A model generated the notes under the pieces. That model was not told where the DNA came from. It searched no databases and saw nothing but the letters and a program-made list of their open reading frames with translations. Source: an uncultured Bacteroidia bacterium (GTDB taxonomy: Bacteria; Bacteroidota; Bacteroidia; J057; CALLMJ01). From it: DNA of 58,109 bases. The stretch lies in contig CALLNY010000016.1 of the NCBI GenBank assembly GCA_938005475.1, positions 1-58,109 of the forward strand. The letters run 5' to 3'. Position 1 is the stretch's first letter; every line of letters starts with the position of its first letter. A program made the position numbers and the translations under genes. Positions 17,067-26,213 of this stretch are shown piece by piece.

Positions 17067-18455
17067 ATGAAAATAGTTTTTTTTTGCGTATTATTTTTTA
17101 GTTTTTTCATAACTTTGATTGCACAATCAGTATCTTATGAGAGAGACACAAAAATCATTCGAGAATTTTATAATGAAGCGTTAACGCAACAAACAGCTTA
17201 CGAGGATTTAAGATACTTATGCAAAAAGATAGGACATAGACTATCGGGCTCTTACGGAGCCTCTCAAGCCGTTCAATGGACGAGTAAACGCCTAAAAGAG
17301 CATGGCGCTGATGAAGTTTGGTTACAGGAAGTGATGGTCCCTAACTGGAAACGAGGCTCCAAAGAAGTAGCCAGAATAGTTAATGGTAAAAATTTAAATA
17401 TATGTGCATTAGGGAACTCTGTCGCAACTCCTTTTGAAGGTATTACCGCTGAGGTCATTGAGGTGCATCGTTTAACTCAATTAGATACCCTCGGTCGTGA
17501 AAAAATTCAAGGTAAGATAGTGTTCTTTAACAGACCCATGGACCCTACCTTTATAAACACTTTTCATGCTTATGGTGGTTGTGTAGACCAACGGTCGCAA
17601 GGTGCTTCTGAAGCCAGTAAATATGGAGCATTAGGTGTAATCGTTCGTTCTATGACTTTAAGCCTTGACAACTACCCCCATACAGGTTCTGTAAACTATG
17701 ATAGTAACTTTCCCAAGATTCCTGCCGCCGCTATCAGCACATTAGATGCCAATTATCTCAGTGAACAACTCAAAAAGAATCCTAAACTTCAAATTTTCTG
17801 GAAACAGGAATGTAAAATGATGCATGATACGATTTCCCATAATGTAATTGCGGAAATTAAAGGTACTGAGTTTCCTGACGAAATTATTTTAGTAGGCGGG
17901 CATTTGGATTCGTGGGATAAAGGAGAAGGTGCCCATGATGACGGTGCGGGATGTGTGCAAGCAATGGAGGTCATCTATTTATTTAAAAAGTTAGGAATTA
18001 AGCCAAAAAGGACTATTCGTTGTGTGTTATTCATGAATGAGGAAAATGGAATGCGTGGTGCCCTAAAATATGAAGAAGAAGCTACCCGAAACGGTGAAAA
18101 ACATATTGCTTGCATTGAATCGGATAGAGGAGGTTTTACTCCCAGAGGCTTCCAAATTGAGGGAGGTTATTCCAAAGAAGAAATTGTAAGAAAATGGTAT
18201 AAACTTTTAGAACCCTATGATTTATACAAAATTGTAGGAGGATCTAGTGGTGTTGATATAAGTCCTTTCAGAAAACATAAAGATGTTTTATTGATAGGCT
18301 TCGAACCTGATTCTCAAAGATATTTTGATTTTCATCATGCGGATACGGATGTATTTGAGGCGGTTAATCCGAGAGAATTGGAACTAGGGGCGGCTTCTTT
18401 GGCTACTTTGGTTTATTTACTTAGCGAATATGGAGCAAAAGTAAGAGGCAACTAG
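17067..18455 (+). CDS. M28 family zinc peptidase with PA domain
   Basis: This 462-residue exported exopeptidase starts with a signal peptide (FFCVLFFSFFITLIA-Q). A PA-type insert (~105-245) carries EKIQGKIVFFNRP and ASKYGALGVIVRS. The dinuclear zinc site of M28 is complete: GGHLDSWDKGEG (~277), DDGAGC, the catalytic NEENG, ESDRGG and a final histidine in FHHADTD. The family usually acts as amino- or carboxypeptidase in periplasm or outside the cell; no T9SS tail is present, so periplasm or vesicles are more likely. Its TAG stop lies inside the convergent tRNA-Cys gene (10-bp overlap). Confidence 0.92.
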   Translation: MKIVFFCVLFFSFFITLIAQSVSYERDTKIIREFYNEALTQQTAYEDLRYLCKKIGHRLSGSYGASQAVQWTSKRLKEHGADEVWLQEVMVPNWKRGSKEVARIVNGKNLNICALGNSVATPFEGITAEVIEVHRLTQLDTLGREKIQGKIVFFNRPMDPTFINTFHAYGGCVDQRSQGASEASKYGALGVIVRSMTLSLDNYPHTGSVNYDSNFPKIPAAAISTLDANYLSEQLKKNPKLQIFWKQECKMMHDTISHNVIAEIKGTEFPDEIILVGGHLDSWDKGEGAHDDGAGCVQAMEVIYLFKKLGIKPKRTIRCVLFMNEENGMRGALKYEEEATRNGEKHIACIESDRGGFTPRGFQIEGGYSKEEIVRKWYKLLEPYDLYKIVGGSSGVDISPFRKHKDVLLIGFEPDSQRYFDFHHADTDVFEAVNPRELELGAASLATLVYLLSEYGAKVRGN

Positions 18456-18516
18456 CGGATTCGAACCGCTGTACAAGGTTTTGCAGACCTCTGCCTAACC
18501 ACTCGGCCAAGTTGCC
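18446..18516 (-). tRNA. tRNA-Cys (GCA)
   Basis: The minus strand folds as a 71-nt cloverleaf: acceptor GGCAACT/AGTTGCC, D-arm with GAGTGGTTAGGC, anticodon loop TCTGCAAA with GCA, T-arm GCGGTTCGAATCCGC and discriminator U73, the cysteine identity base. CCA is not encoded. Its 3' end shares ten bases with the end of the M28 peptidase gene on the other strand. Confidence 0.95.
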
Positions 18517-18529
18517 TTTTGTTAATACG

Positions 18530-18537
18530 CAAAATTA
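18530..18537 (-). promoter_or_regulatory. -7 box (TAatTTTG) for tRNA-Cys
   Basis: A perfect match 13 nt before the tRNA 5' end; the same spacing (12 nt) is seen for tRNA-Ser. Confidence 0.6.
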
Positions 18538-18602
18538 GTAGTTTTATTTCGCTCTTCAAAATTTTTTTTAATTATTGTTACAAAATGTTGATTATTAAAA
18601 AT

Positions 18603-19844
18603 TTAATTTTCATCAAGTAGTTCTATAATTACTTCATAAACTTGGTTCAATTCTTCTTTGGTGATACAGTAAGGTGGTAAAATATACAAGGTATTTCCTA
18701 GTGGTCGTAACAATACACCTTTTTGTATTGCTTTTTCAGACCAAATGTAGCTAATCGGATTTTCGTATTGATTTTGAGCTTGTTCCATCTCTGCCGCCCA
18801 AATAGTACCTAAACATCTAATATTTTTAAGTTTAGAATGATTTTTTAGCATGCTAGAAAATTCAAAATGTTGATTACGAATTCTTTCCCATGATTCATAA
18901 GTTGCAGGTGAGCAAGTTAATTGTAGAGAAGCATTAGCGGCTGCGCAGGCAAGCGGATTAGCGGTATAGGAATGTCCATGAAAAAAGGTTTTTGATAACT
19001 CAGGACTATAAAAAGCATCAAAAATATATTTCTTACAAGCCGTAACTCCCAAGGGTAAAAATCCTCCTGTAATTCCCTTTGACAAACAAATTATATCGGG
19101 TTTTTGTTGTAGTTGGTCGCAAGCGAATAAAGTACCGGTTCTGCCGAAGCCTGTCATTACTTCATCAGCGATAAAGAGAATATCATTTTTTTTGAGTAGT
19201 TTTAAAAGTTCATCTAAGTATCGAGCTTCATATATTTTCATGCCACCTGCTCCTTGTATTAAAGGTTCTAAAATGATAGCCGCAATATCTTGTTTTTTAC
19301 AAATTTGATGGCAAGTTTGCAGTAAATCCTCTATATTTTCCAGGTTAGGAGTTGGTATTCTAATTACCTCAAAAAGCATATCAGAGAAGGGGAAAGTAAA
19401 AATATTTTTTTCGGATACAGACATAGCCCCGAAGGTATCACCGTGATAAGCATTTTCAAAAGCGAGTATCTTATTTTTTTTAATTCCTTGATTAAAAAAA
19501 TATTGAACAGCCATTTTAATAGCTACTTCAGTTGCGGTAGAGCCATTGTCTGAGAAGAAAAGATAGTCCATTTTCCCAGGAAGCAAGGGCAATAAATTTT
19601 GGGACAGTTGTTCAGCGGGTTCATGAGTAAAGTTGGCAAAAATCACTTGTTCCAATTTTAGAGCTTGTTCATAGATGGCTTGAGCTATAATAGGATTAGC
19701 ATGCCCATGTAAATTCACCCACCAAGAAGAAATTGCATCAATGATAGGATTATTATGGCTGTCAAATAAGTACACCCCTTTGGCATACGTAATTTTTTTA
19801 AAATTGTTTCTGTAATAAAATTGATTAAAAGGATGCCAAATCAT
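18603..19844 (-). CDS. bioA: Adenosylmethionine-8-amino-7-oxononanoate aminotransferase
   Basis: This PLP enzyme uses S-adenosylmethionine to aminate KAPA to DAPA in biotin synthesis. The 413-residue protein has the BioA-specific DAISSWWVNLHGHANP, the cofactor region FSDNGSTATEVAIK, ENAYHGDTFGAMSVS, the aspartate in FIADEVMTGFGRTG and the Schiff-base lysine in CLSKGITGGFLPLG. No other bio genes are adjacent, so the pathway is split in this genome or completed elsewhere. It starts at ATG 19844, and no strong -7 box is visible upstream. Confidence 0.94.
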   Translation of the reverse strand: MIWHPFNQFYYRNNFKKITYAKGVYLFDSHNNPIIDAISSWWVNLHGHANPIIAQAIYEQALKLEQVIFANFTHEPAEQLSQNLLPLLPGKMDYLFFSDNGSTATEVAIKMAVQYFFNQGIKKNKILAFENAYHGDTFGAMSVSEKNIFTFPFSDMLFEVIRIPTPNLENIEDLLQTCHQICKKQDIAAIILEPLIQGAGGMKIYEARYLDELLKLLKKNDILFIADEVMTGFGRTGTLFACDQLQQKPDIICLSKGITGGFLPLGVTACKKYIFDAFYSPELSKTFFHGHSYTANPLACAAANASLQLTCSPATYESWERIRNQHFEFSSMLKNHSKLKNIRCLGTIWAAEMEQAQNQYENPISYIWSEKAIQKGVLLRPLGNTLYILPPYCITKEELNQVYEVIIELLDEN

Positions 19845-19935
19845 AAAATATTGATTTACAATTGAATATATTTCAATATTATAAAAATGCGAGCAATTTA
19901 AAAAAATAAAATTTGATATTCATAATAAAATTTGT

Positions 19936-19943
19936 TAATTTTG
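19936..19943 (+). promoter_or_regulatory. -7 box (TAatTTTG) for the glycogen synthase-like gene
   Basis: A perfect match 31 nt before the ATG at 19975. Confidence 0.6.
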
Positions 19944-19974
19944 TGGTCTCAAATAAATTCATCATACATGCACC

Positions 19975-20775
19975 ATGGATAAATTAAAAATTCTCATTGT
20001 CACCAACGAAATTGATCCGTTTTTAAAAATTACATCCGCAGCAGATGTCATATCAATGTTACCACAAGGGCTCCAAAAAAAAGGTCATGAAATTAGAATT
20101 TTTATGCCGAAATTTGGAGTTATCAATGAAAGAAAAAATCGCCTTCATGAGGTCATTAAGTTATCAGGAATTAACATTAAAGTGGGAGATGAAGAAAAGC
20201 CTTTAACCATAAAGGTTGCTTCTATTCCGAATGCCAGATTGCAGGTGTATTTTTTGGATAATGAAGACTACTTCAAAAGGAAATGCGTATTTAAGAATGA
20301 AGAGGATGAGTATTTTAGCGATAATGATGAAAGGGCTATTTTCTTTTGTAAAGGTATTTTGGAAACTATCAAAAAATTGAACTGGTCTCCCAATATTATT
20401 CATTGCCATGATTGGATGGCTTCCCTAATACCGCTTTATATAAAAACGCATTATAAAGATGATCCTGTTTTTAAAGGCAGTAAAATTGTTTACACCGTCT
20501 ACAACAGTGATGCAGGTAACATTAAAATATCTGATAATTTTGTGGATAAAGTTAAGTTAGAAGGTGTCCCAAAAGAATTATTAGAACAAATCCAACATCC
20601 GTCCTTTTCAGAATTTCATCAAAGATGTTTAGCGATGGCGGATGCCATTATCATGGGAGACCCCGCAAGCCGAGAAACTATAAAGCCTAATGGTGCAGAG
20701 CCCGCTTACTTCGATGCAGATATGCCTAATTTCATAGAATCCCACATAGAACTTTATCGTAAGATTTTAAATTAA
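19975..20775 (+). CDS. Short glycogen/starch synthase-like protein (GT5 N-terminal domain only)
   Basis: The 266-residue protein matches the N-terminal half of glycogen synthase: KILIVTNEIDPF, LPQGLQKKGHEIRIFMPKFG, RAIFFCKGILETIK, and PNIIHCHDWMASLIPLYIKT. It lacks the C-terminal Rossmann domain that holds most of the ADP-glucose site in full GlgA (~480 residues). The GT5 N-terminal signature K-x-G-G-L is also replaced (ITSAADVISMLP). Bacteroidota commonly carry this short stand-alone form. Whether it has transferase activity is unknown; a regulatory or carbohydrate-binding role is possible. It forms a single-gene unit with its own promoter. Confidence 0.8.
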   Translation: MDKLKILIVTNEIDPFLKITSAADVISMLPQGLQKKGHEIRIFMPKFGVINERKNRLHEVIKLSGINIKVGDEEKPLTIKVASIPNARLQVYFLDNEDYFKRKCVFKNEEDEYFSDNDERAIFFCKGILETIKKLNWSPNIIHCHDWMASLIPLYIKTHYKDDPVFKGSKIVYTVYNSDAGNIKISDNFVDKVKLEGVPKELLEQIQHPSFSEFHQRCLAMADAIIMGDPASRETIKPNGAEPAYFDADMPNFIESHIELYRKILN

Positions 20776-20888
20776 GTAAAAAACAATTTTATAAATTTAA
20801 AGCAACAATAATCTTTCCTTTAATAAAAAAGCCGTCTAATTCTTTGTAAAAGAATTTATAAGATGGATGTAGCAGTGAAAATTTTGTT

Positions 20889-20896
20889 TAGTTTTG
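20889..20896 (+). promoter_or_regulatory. -7 box (TAgtTTTG) for the FKBP gene
   Basis: A perfect match 14 nt before the ATG at 20911. Confidence 0.65.
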
Positions 20897-20910
20897 CATA
20901 AAAAACTACA

Positions 20911-21405
20911 ATGAGAGTTGTATCTTTAATTTTATTTATATCTTTGCTACTGAACGGTTGTCAAAAGAAAACTGAGGCTACTTATTATACTCCGATAGAA
21001 AATACCTCTTCGCAGTCGGATATTAAAAATACTTTTATTCCATGGCAGATAGAAGATTCCTCTAAAATTATAACAACACCCAGTGGATTGAAATATTATA
21101 TAGTCAGAGAAGGAACAGGAAATAACCCGATGCCAGGGCAATCGGTTTTAGTACATTATCATGGAACGCTAACCAATGGACAAACATTTGATTCTTCATT
21201 TGAACGTGGTTCACCTTTTGAAACTGTTATCGGGAAAGGGCAAGTTATTCAAGGTTGGGATGAAGGTATTCCCAAATTAAAGGTCGGTGGGCAAGCTATC
21301 CTCATCATTCCTCCCCATATTGGATATGGAGATCAAGCAATGGGCGATAAAATTCCTGCAAACTCTACGCTGATATTTTATGTAGAACTACTCGGAATTA
21401 AATAA
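20911..21405 (+). CDS. FKBP-type peptidyl-prolyl isomerase lipoprotein
   Basis: This 164-residue lipoprotein catalyses cis-trans isomerisation of prolyl bonds, presumably helping exported proteins fold. The lipobox LLLNGC places the lipid on Cys17. The FKBP domain (~50-164) contains GLKYYIVREGTG, GQSVLVHYHGTLTNGQTFD, the active-site tract PFETVIGKGQVIQGWDEGI and YGDQAMGDKIPANSTLIFY. After the lipobox there is a short Ser/Thr-rich linker. The membrane patatin gene starts 4 nt after its stop, so the two are very likely one operon. Confidence 0.93.
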   Translation: MRVVSLILFISLLLNGCQKKTEATYYTPIENTSSQSDIKNTFIPWQIEDSSKIITTPSGLKYYIVREGTGNNPMPGQSVLVHYHGTLTNGQTFDSSFERGSPFETVIGKGQVIQGWDEGIPKLKVGGQAILIIPPHIGYGDQAMGDKIPANSTLIFYVELLGIK

Positions 21406-21409
21406 CTTT

Positions 21410-23641
21410 ATGAATAAAAGGTATTGGCTTCCTGCTCTCAAGAAGCTAATCATAAACCTGTATTTTTTTTTACCTACTCGCCTATTAGCCTCGCAAATTA
21501 GAAGGTATCCTTTTGCAGTACTTTTATGGATTTTTTTGTTTGCAGTTGTAGGTCAATATGCTTTAGTTTCTTTTGGTGTACCCTATTTATTTTTAGACCC
21601 TGACTATCAAGGCAAAATTAGTTTTATTTCTACTTTTTGGGTTGGTTTGTTTCTTGGTGCCTTTACTGTAGCCTATCATCTTACCAATTATATTTTAGAT
21701 GGTTCCCAATTTTATTTTTTAGCCACACAAAGAAAACCCTTTCTTACCTTTTGTTTAAATAATTCCTTACTACCTGGATTATTCTGGTTGTATTATATGT
21801 TTAGTTTATACAGTTTTCAGGCTAAACAAAAGGAAATTTTTCATCACTCCCCTTGGATTCTGATGTTAGGCTTATTCTTAGGTGGCATTGCATGGATTAT
21901 AATGGTATCTGGTTACTTTCAATTAACTAATAAAAATGCGGAAAAAATACTAGGAAAAAGAATACTCCAAGATTTATCAGACCCGTTGGGTATTGCTCGT
22001 AGACCCTTCCTCTATAAAAAAAATCCCAACTTTTATGTACGTACATTCCTTTCTATTCAATTCAAAACAATACTTGTACATCCTATTGATGAAGAAGACA
22101 AAAAACGTTTTTTGAAAGTATTAAGTCAGAATCATAACAATGCTTTGTGGTTTCAATTGATGGTATTTCTTTTATTATCGTTATTATCTTTGTTTGCGGA
22201 AGTTCCATCCATACAAATTCCTGCGGCGGCATCTTATCTCATGTTATTTACTTTTATCCTCAAACTCTACGGAGCAATACTTTTTTGGTTCAGAAAGATG
22301 GGAGTAATCTTACTAATTATTCTTTTATTTTTCTTGTTTTGGTTTAGAGAAATAAGCGGTTGGAAACCAACTTCTTATGCCTTTGGATTACAATATCCAT
22401 CACAAAAAGTTAAATATGATTATGCTTTTATTCATGCACAAAGTGACAGTTCTAAAATACAAACTTCTTTTCAAGAACATAAAGAAAGATTTTTTTATTG
22501 GAAACAAACCACTCAGCAAACTAAGCCTAATTTAATTATTGTTTGTACATCAGGTGGAGGAACTCGCTCTGCGCTATGGACGCTTTCTTGCCTACAATAT
22601 CTTGATTCTATAACCCAAAATCAGTTTTCTAAACATCTTTACTTAATAACAGGTGCCTCCGGAGGCATGATGGGAGCCGCTTATTATCGTGAAATGTTAT
22701 TCCAAAATTATGACCTACAACAAAGGATACAACCTATCCATAAAATCAATATTTCCAAAGATATTCTTAACCGTATTAGCTTTTCTATGGCTACTCAATT
22801 GCTTACTCTTCCTTTGTACGTAGAGGTCAAAAATCAAACTTACCGAAAAGAACGTGGCTATCATTTTGAGCATCAATTAGTTTATAATACAGGCTTCTGG
22901 AAAGATAAAACAATGGGGGATTACTATCAATCAGAAAAAAATGCACGTATTCCTATGTTAATCTTTACGCCTACTATTGTAAATGATGGAAGGAAATTAT
23001 TGATTTCTCCTATGAGTAATGCGTTTTTTTGTGAAAGATTCTCTTTTAATCCACTTTACAAAAATGAATGTCATTACATTGAATGGAAACAATTATTTCA
23101 AGATTACCAACCAGATAGTTTATTAATGACTTCTGCTATACGAATGAATGCTACTTTTCCTTATATTCTTCCCAATGTAGAACTCCCTACTGACCCCCCC
23201 ATTGAAGTTATGGATGCTGGGCTTACAGATAACTTCGGGCTTACTACTGCCTTTACTTTCCTGATACGGTTTTTAAAACATTTCAGACATGAATTTAATC
23301 AAGTGATTATCTTGCAAATAAGAGATACTAAACAAGAAGAAAAAATTGAGCCTATAGAAAAAAAGTCTATTTTTGAAGATTTCTTTTCAATATTATCGGA
23401 CTCTTATAATTCAATCGCTAACAATGGGGATTATATGAACGATATGCTTTTAGAAACGGCAAAACAGATTATGGGTCATCAATTGCAAATGTATGAATTA
23501 CAATATATTCCTGCTAATGAGTATCAAGCCGCAAGTTTAAGTTTCCACTTGACGGAACAAGAAAAATTAGATATTCTCAATGCTTTAAATGCAAAAGAAA
23601 ATCAAGAAGTTTTTGAACAGCTCTCAAAGCTACTACGATAG
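21410..23641 (+). CDS. Membrane protein with patatin-like phospholipase domain
   Basis: The 743-residue protein has an N-terminal half with about seven membrane helices (e.g. AVLLWIFLFAVVGQYALV, WLYYMFSLYSF, LGLFLGGIAWIIMVSGYF, MGVILLIILLFFLFWF) and a C-terminal patatin domain from ~370. Catalytic elements are the oxyanion loop CTSGGGTRSALW, the nucleophile GASGG (~416) and the aspartate in DAGLTDNFG (~602). Patatins hydrolyse acyl esters of lipids with a Ser-Asp dyad. I infer a lipid hydrolase facing the cytoplasm or periplasm, but the substrate is unknown. It follows the FKBP lipoprotein gene by 4 nt and ends 3 nt from the convergent NUDIX gene. Confidence 0.85.
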   Translation: MNKRYWLPALKKLIINLYFFLPTRLLASQIRRYPFAVLLWIFLFAVVGQYALVSFGVPYLFLDPDYQGKISFISTFWVGLFLGAFTVAYHLTNYILDGSQFYFLATQRKPFLTFCLNNSLLPGLFWLYYMFSLYSFQAKQKEIFHHSPWILMLGLFLGGIAWIIMVSGYFQLTNKNAEKILGKRILQDLSDPLGIARRPFLYKKNPNFYVRTFLSIQFKTILVHPIDEEDKKRFLKVLSQNHNNALWFQLMVFLLLSLLSLFAEVPSIQIPAAASYLMLFTFILKLYGAILFWFRKMGVILLIILLFFLFWFREISGWKPTSYAFGLQYPSQKVKYDYAFIHAQSDSSKIQTSFQEHKERFFYWKQTTQQTKPNLIIVCTSGGGTRSALWTLSCLQYLDSITQNQFSKHLYLITGASGGMMGAAYYREMLFQNYDLQQRIQPIHKINISKDILNRISFSMATQLLTLPLYVEVKNQTYRKERGYHFEHQLVYNTGFWKDKTMGDYYQSEKNARIPMLIFTPTIVNDGRKLLISPMSNAFFCERFSFNPLYKNECHYIEWKQLFQDYQPDSLLMTSAIRMNATFPYILPNVELPTDPPIEVMDAGLTDNFGLTTAFTFLIRFLKHFRHEFNQVIILQIRDTKQEEKIEPIEKKSIFEDFFSILSDSYNSIANNGDYMNDMLLETAKQIMGHQLQMYELQYIPANEYQAASLSFHLTEQEKLDILNALNAKENQEVFEQLSKLLR

Positions 23642-23644
23642 AAA

Positions 23645-24094
23645 TTACTTGATATAATCAAAAAATTGGTAGGTTAATTGGTGTAAATTAGAAGGTTTTT
23701 CTTGTATAACCTGTTCAAAAGAGAGGAAAGCAATTTCATGAATAATTTGGTTTTCAGAATTTAATTCGGGGTCTATACCGAGAGAAAGTTGCTCGTTGTC
23801 GGTTGTAACTTCAAAAAATAATTCAATAGCGTGTAAAGGAAGATCAATAAATTCATGAAAAGCAAGGAACTTACCTATTTGAATAGGTAATCCAGTTTCT
23901 TCTCTAAATTCTCTTTTAAGGCAATCGTGGATGGTCTCTCCATAAAGCAAACCTCCTCCCGGCGGAGCCCATAAATAATCTTCACCAACATTCAAATGTT
24001 TAATAAATAGAATTTTATTATCCTTACGTAAAATTCCACAAACTCGTATACGTATTTGTTTTCTGAAATGAGTTTCTATAAATTCCTTATTCAA
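23645..24094 (-). CDS. NUDIX hydrolase
   Basis: This 149-residue cytoplasmic enzyme has the Nudix box G-x5-E-x7-REUxEE-x-GU, seen as GGGLLYGETIHDCLKREFRE followed by ETGLPI. Nudix enzymes cleave nucleoside diphosphates linked to another group; the substrate cannot be predicted. The start is probably the TTG at 24094, whose TTGA overlaps the stop of the upstream reductase gene and no in-frame ATG precedes the conserved core. Co-translation with the reductase is therefore likely. Confidence 0.88.
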   Translation of the reverse strand: MNKEFIETHFRKQIRIRVCGILRKDNKILFIKHLNVGEDYLWAPPGGGLLYGETIHDCLKREFREETGLPIQIGKFLAFHEFIDLPLHAIELFFEVTTDNEQLSLGIDPELNSENQIIHEIAFLSFEQVIQEKPSNLHQLTYQFFDYIK

Positions 24095-25005
24095 AGAGTT
24101 AGTAATTTTAATTGTTCATCTACTTTTTTTAGGCCTTCTTGGAAAGAATGTGGTTTATAACCTAATTGCTCTTGCGCTTTTTTGATGATTAGCCCCGTGA
24201 TGGGAGGTCTTTTAGCTGGTTGTTTGATAGTATGAGAAAGCGTAGGTTTGATTAAATCGGTATCAAGGTTCCAGAATTTTGCTACTTGCATTGCCATCTC
24301 AAAGACGGTCATTTTATCAGGTCCTCCTATATGGAAAATACCTTCTGCATTCTTTAAAGTAATTAAAATGAGACCTTGCGCTACATCTTCGGCTAGAGTT
24401 GGAGTTCGTAATTGGTCAATGACCACATGAATAGTTTTATTATCTTCTAATGATTTTTTAACCCACAAAACAATGTTGGTGCGACTCATATCTTTACTCA
24501 CTCCATAAACCAAAATTGTTCTAGCAATAGCCCAAGAAATTCTACTTTTCATAACTAGTTCTTCTGCTTGTAGTTTGGAGTTCCCATAGATAGAAAGGGG
24601 ATTAGGTTTTGCTTCCTCATCATAAGGACCATTGGTGCCATCAAAAATAAAATCGGTAGATACATGAATTAGTTTGGAGTGATATTTTTCGCAGGCTTTA
24701 ATTAAATATTCTACAGCATCTACATTTCCTTTTTGACATTCAAGAGGATGTAATTCGCAATAATCTACATTGGTAAGGGCGGCACAGTGAATTACATGAT
24801 GGATAGGATAACTTGCAAATAAATTGAGTATATCCTCTTTTCGCGTCACATCCAGAGAAAAATATTGAGTATTAGGGAAGTTCACTAAACGAGATAATCC
24901 TCTACCTGTTGCAATAATATTTACAGATTTATCTTGAAATTGTTCAATAATTTTTTGACCTACCAATCCATTGGCACCTGTTATTAAAATAGTAGGTTTT
25001 TCCAT
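24091..25005 (-). CDS. RmlD-like NAD-dependent sugar reductase (SDR family)
   Basis: The 304-residue protein belongs to the extended short-chain dehydrogenases, closest to dTDP-4-dehydrorhamnose reductase (RmlD). It has the NAD(P) motif ITGANGLVGQKI, STDFIFDGTNGPYDEE, and the catalytic YxxxK in YGNSKLQAE. No other rhamnose or nucleotide-sugar genes are nearby, so the sugar is uncertain; related proteins include MAT2B-like reductases. The ATG at 25005 is used because it begins the conserved strand; a longer frame reaches 25029. It overlaps the NUDIX gene by four bases. Confidence 0.82.
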   Translation of the reverse strand: MEKPTILITGANGLVGQKIIEQFQDKSVNIIATGRGLSRLVNFPNTQYFSLDVTRKEDILNLFASYPIHHVIHCAALTNVDYCELHPLECQKGNVDAVEYLIKACEKYHSKLIHVSTDFIFDGTNGPYDEEAKPNPLSIYGNSKLQAEELVMKSRISWAIARTILVYGVSKDMSRTNIVLWVKKSLEDNKTIHVVIDQLRTPTLAEDVAQGLILITLKNAEGIFHIGGPDKMTVFEMAMQVAKFWNLDTDLIKPTLSHTIKQPAKRPPITGLIIKKAQEQLGYKPHSFQEGLKKVDEQLKLLTL

Positions 25006-25050
25006 TGCATTGTGAGTGCGAAAATACAAGAATAATTTTGAAATATCAAA

Positions 25051-26154
25051 TCAATTTGTCCAGTATTCTTTGCCGTTTTTGTCGATATAACCTAATTTAC
25101 TGTTCCATTCCACCAGAGCAATTCCATAATGAAAATCTTTTTTTACTTCATTGTATTTAGGCGGAATGACCATTTTACCTTGCGTATTGATGAACCCCCA
25201 TTTGCCTTTTAATTGTACAGCTGCTAGACCTTCGGAAAAAGATCTTCCGTCTTCAAAGGATTGATGGGTAATTTTTTGACCTTCTTTATCGATGTAAAAA
25301 ATAGCACCTGCGCTATCCACTTTTGCAAATCCTTCTTTAAATGGATATATTTCATCATAAATAACAGGTATAACAATTCTTCCCTTTTTATCAATAGCGC
25401 CTTGTTTTCTGCCTATTTTCACGGAAGCAAGTCCCTCGTGAAAATTATAAGCCCAGTCGTAATTGAAAGGAATTGCTGTAAAATCTAATTTATCTATAAA
25501 ACCATATTTGCCATTTTTGCTTACAGCGGCTAATCCTTCATTAAAGCCTTCTCCTTTGAAGTTATCATATTTGAATAAATTGATTACCTCTCTTCCAGTT
25601 TTGTCGATAAATCCCCATCTTTGAGCCATCCGTGCTGCGGCGTATTCTTCACTAAAAGATTTTACTTCGTCGTATTGTATAGGTATCACTTCTTTACCCT
25701 GGATATCAATAAATCCCCATTTATATTTTTTACATACTGCGGCAAGGTTCTCTTTGAAGGGTTTTATGCATTCATAAATCGGAGAAATAATAAATTGCCC
25801 TGTCCTATCCACTATTCCGAACTTGCCTTGCTTTGCTATGGCTAATCCATGGAAAAATTCATAAGGATTTTCAATTTCTGCTTCTAAATCTACGGATAAG
25901 TCCAATTCTTCAAACTCAAACGGAGTAATGGATTTGCCTTCCTGATTTATCATTGCGTATGCATCACCTTTTTTAACGAAAGCAACATCTTCATGGAAAG
26001 GTAATGCTTCATCATATTTGCATTCTATAACAATTTTTTTAGTTTTATCTGCATAGCCCCATAAATCGCCTTTTCTGAAAGGAATCAAGTTATGCTCTTG
26101 GGCAAATAGTTCTATATAAAACAAACTAAAAAGGAGTAAAAATATTTTTTTCAT
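25051..26154 (-). CDS. Exported WG-repeat protein
   Basis: This 367-residue protein starts with a signal peptide (IFLLLFSLFYIELFA-Q) and consists of about ten WG (KWG) repeats of ~35-45 residues. Repeat examples are WGFIDIQGKEVIPIQYDEV, YGFIDKLDFTAIPFNYD and WGFINTQGKMVIPPKYNEV. WG repeats form beta-rich solenoids or propellers of unknown function, common in Bacteroidota. No enzymatic domain or sorting tail is present, so a periplasmic or outer-membrane-associated binding role is inferred. It has its own -7 box 16 nt upstream and lies 20 nt before the reductase ATG end of the next gene's upstream region. Confidence 0.85.
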   Translation of the reverse strand: MKKIFLLLFSLFYIELFAQEHNLIPFRKGDLWGYADKTKKIVIECKYDEALPFHEDVAFVKKGDAYAMINQEGKSITPFEFEELDLSVDLEAEIENPYEFFHGLAIAKQGKFGIVDRTGQFIISPIYECIKPFKENLAAVCKKYKWGFIDIQGKEVIPIQYDEVKSFSEEYAAARMAQRWGFIDKTGREVINLFKYDNFKGEGFNEGLAAVSKNGKYGFIDKLDFTAIPFNYDWAYNFHEGLASVKIGRKQGAIDKKGRIVIPVIYDEIYPFKEGFAKVDSAGAIFYIDKEGQKITHQSFEDGRSFSEGLAAVQLKGKWGFINTQGKMVIPPKYNEVKKDFHYGIALVEWNSKLGYIDKNGKEYWTN

Positions 26155-26170
26155 TTTATTTTTTGTACGG

Positions 26171-26178
26171 CAAAATTA
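26171..26178 (-). promoter_or_regulatory. -7 box (TAatTTTG) for the WG-repeat gene
   Basis: A perfect match on the minus strand 16 nt before ATG 26154. Confidence 0.6.
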
Positions 26179-26213
26179 TTGCCAAAAAGTTTACATTGGA
26201 TAACAAATAGGGT

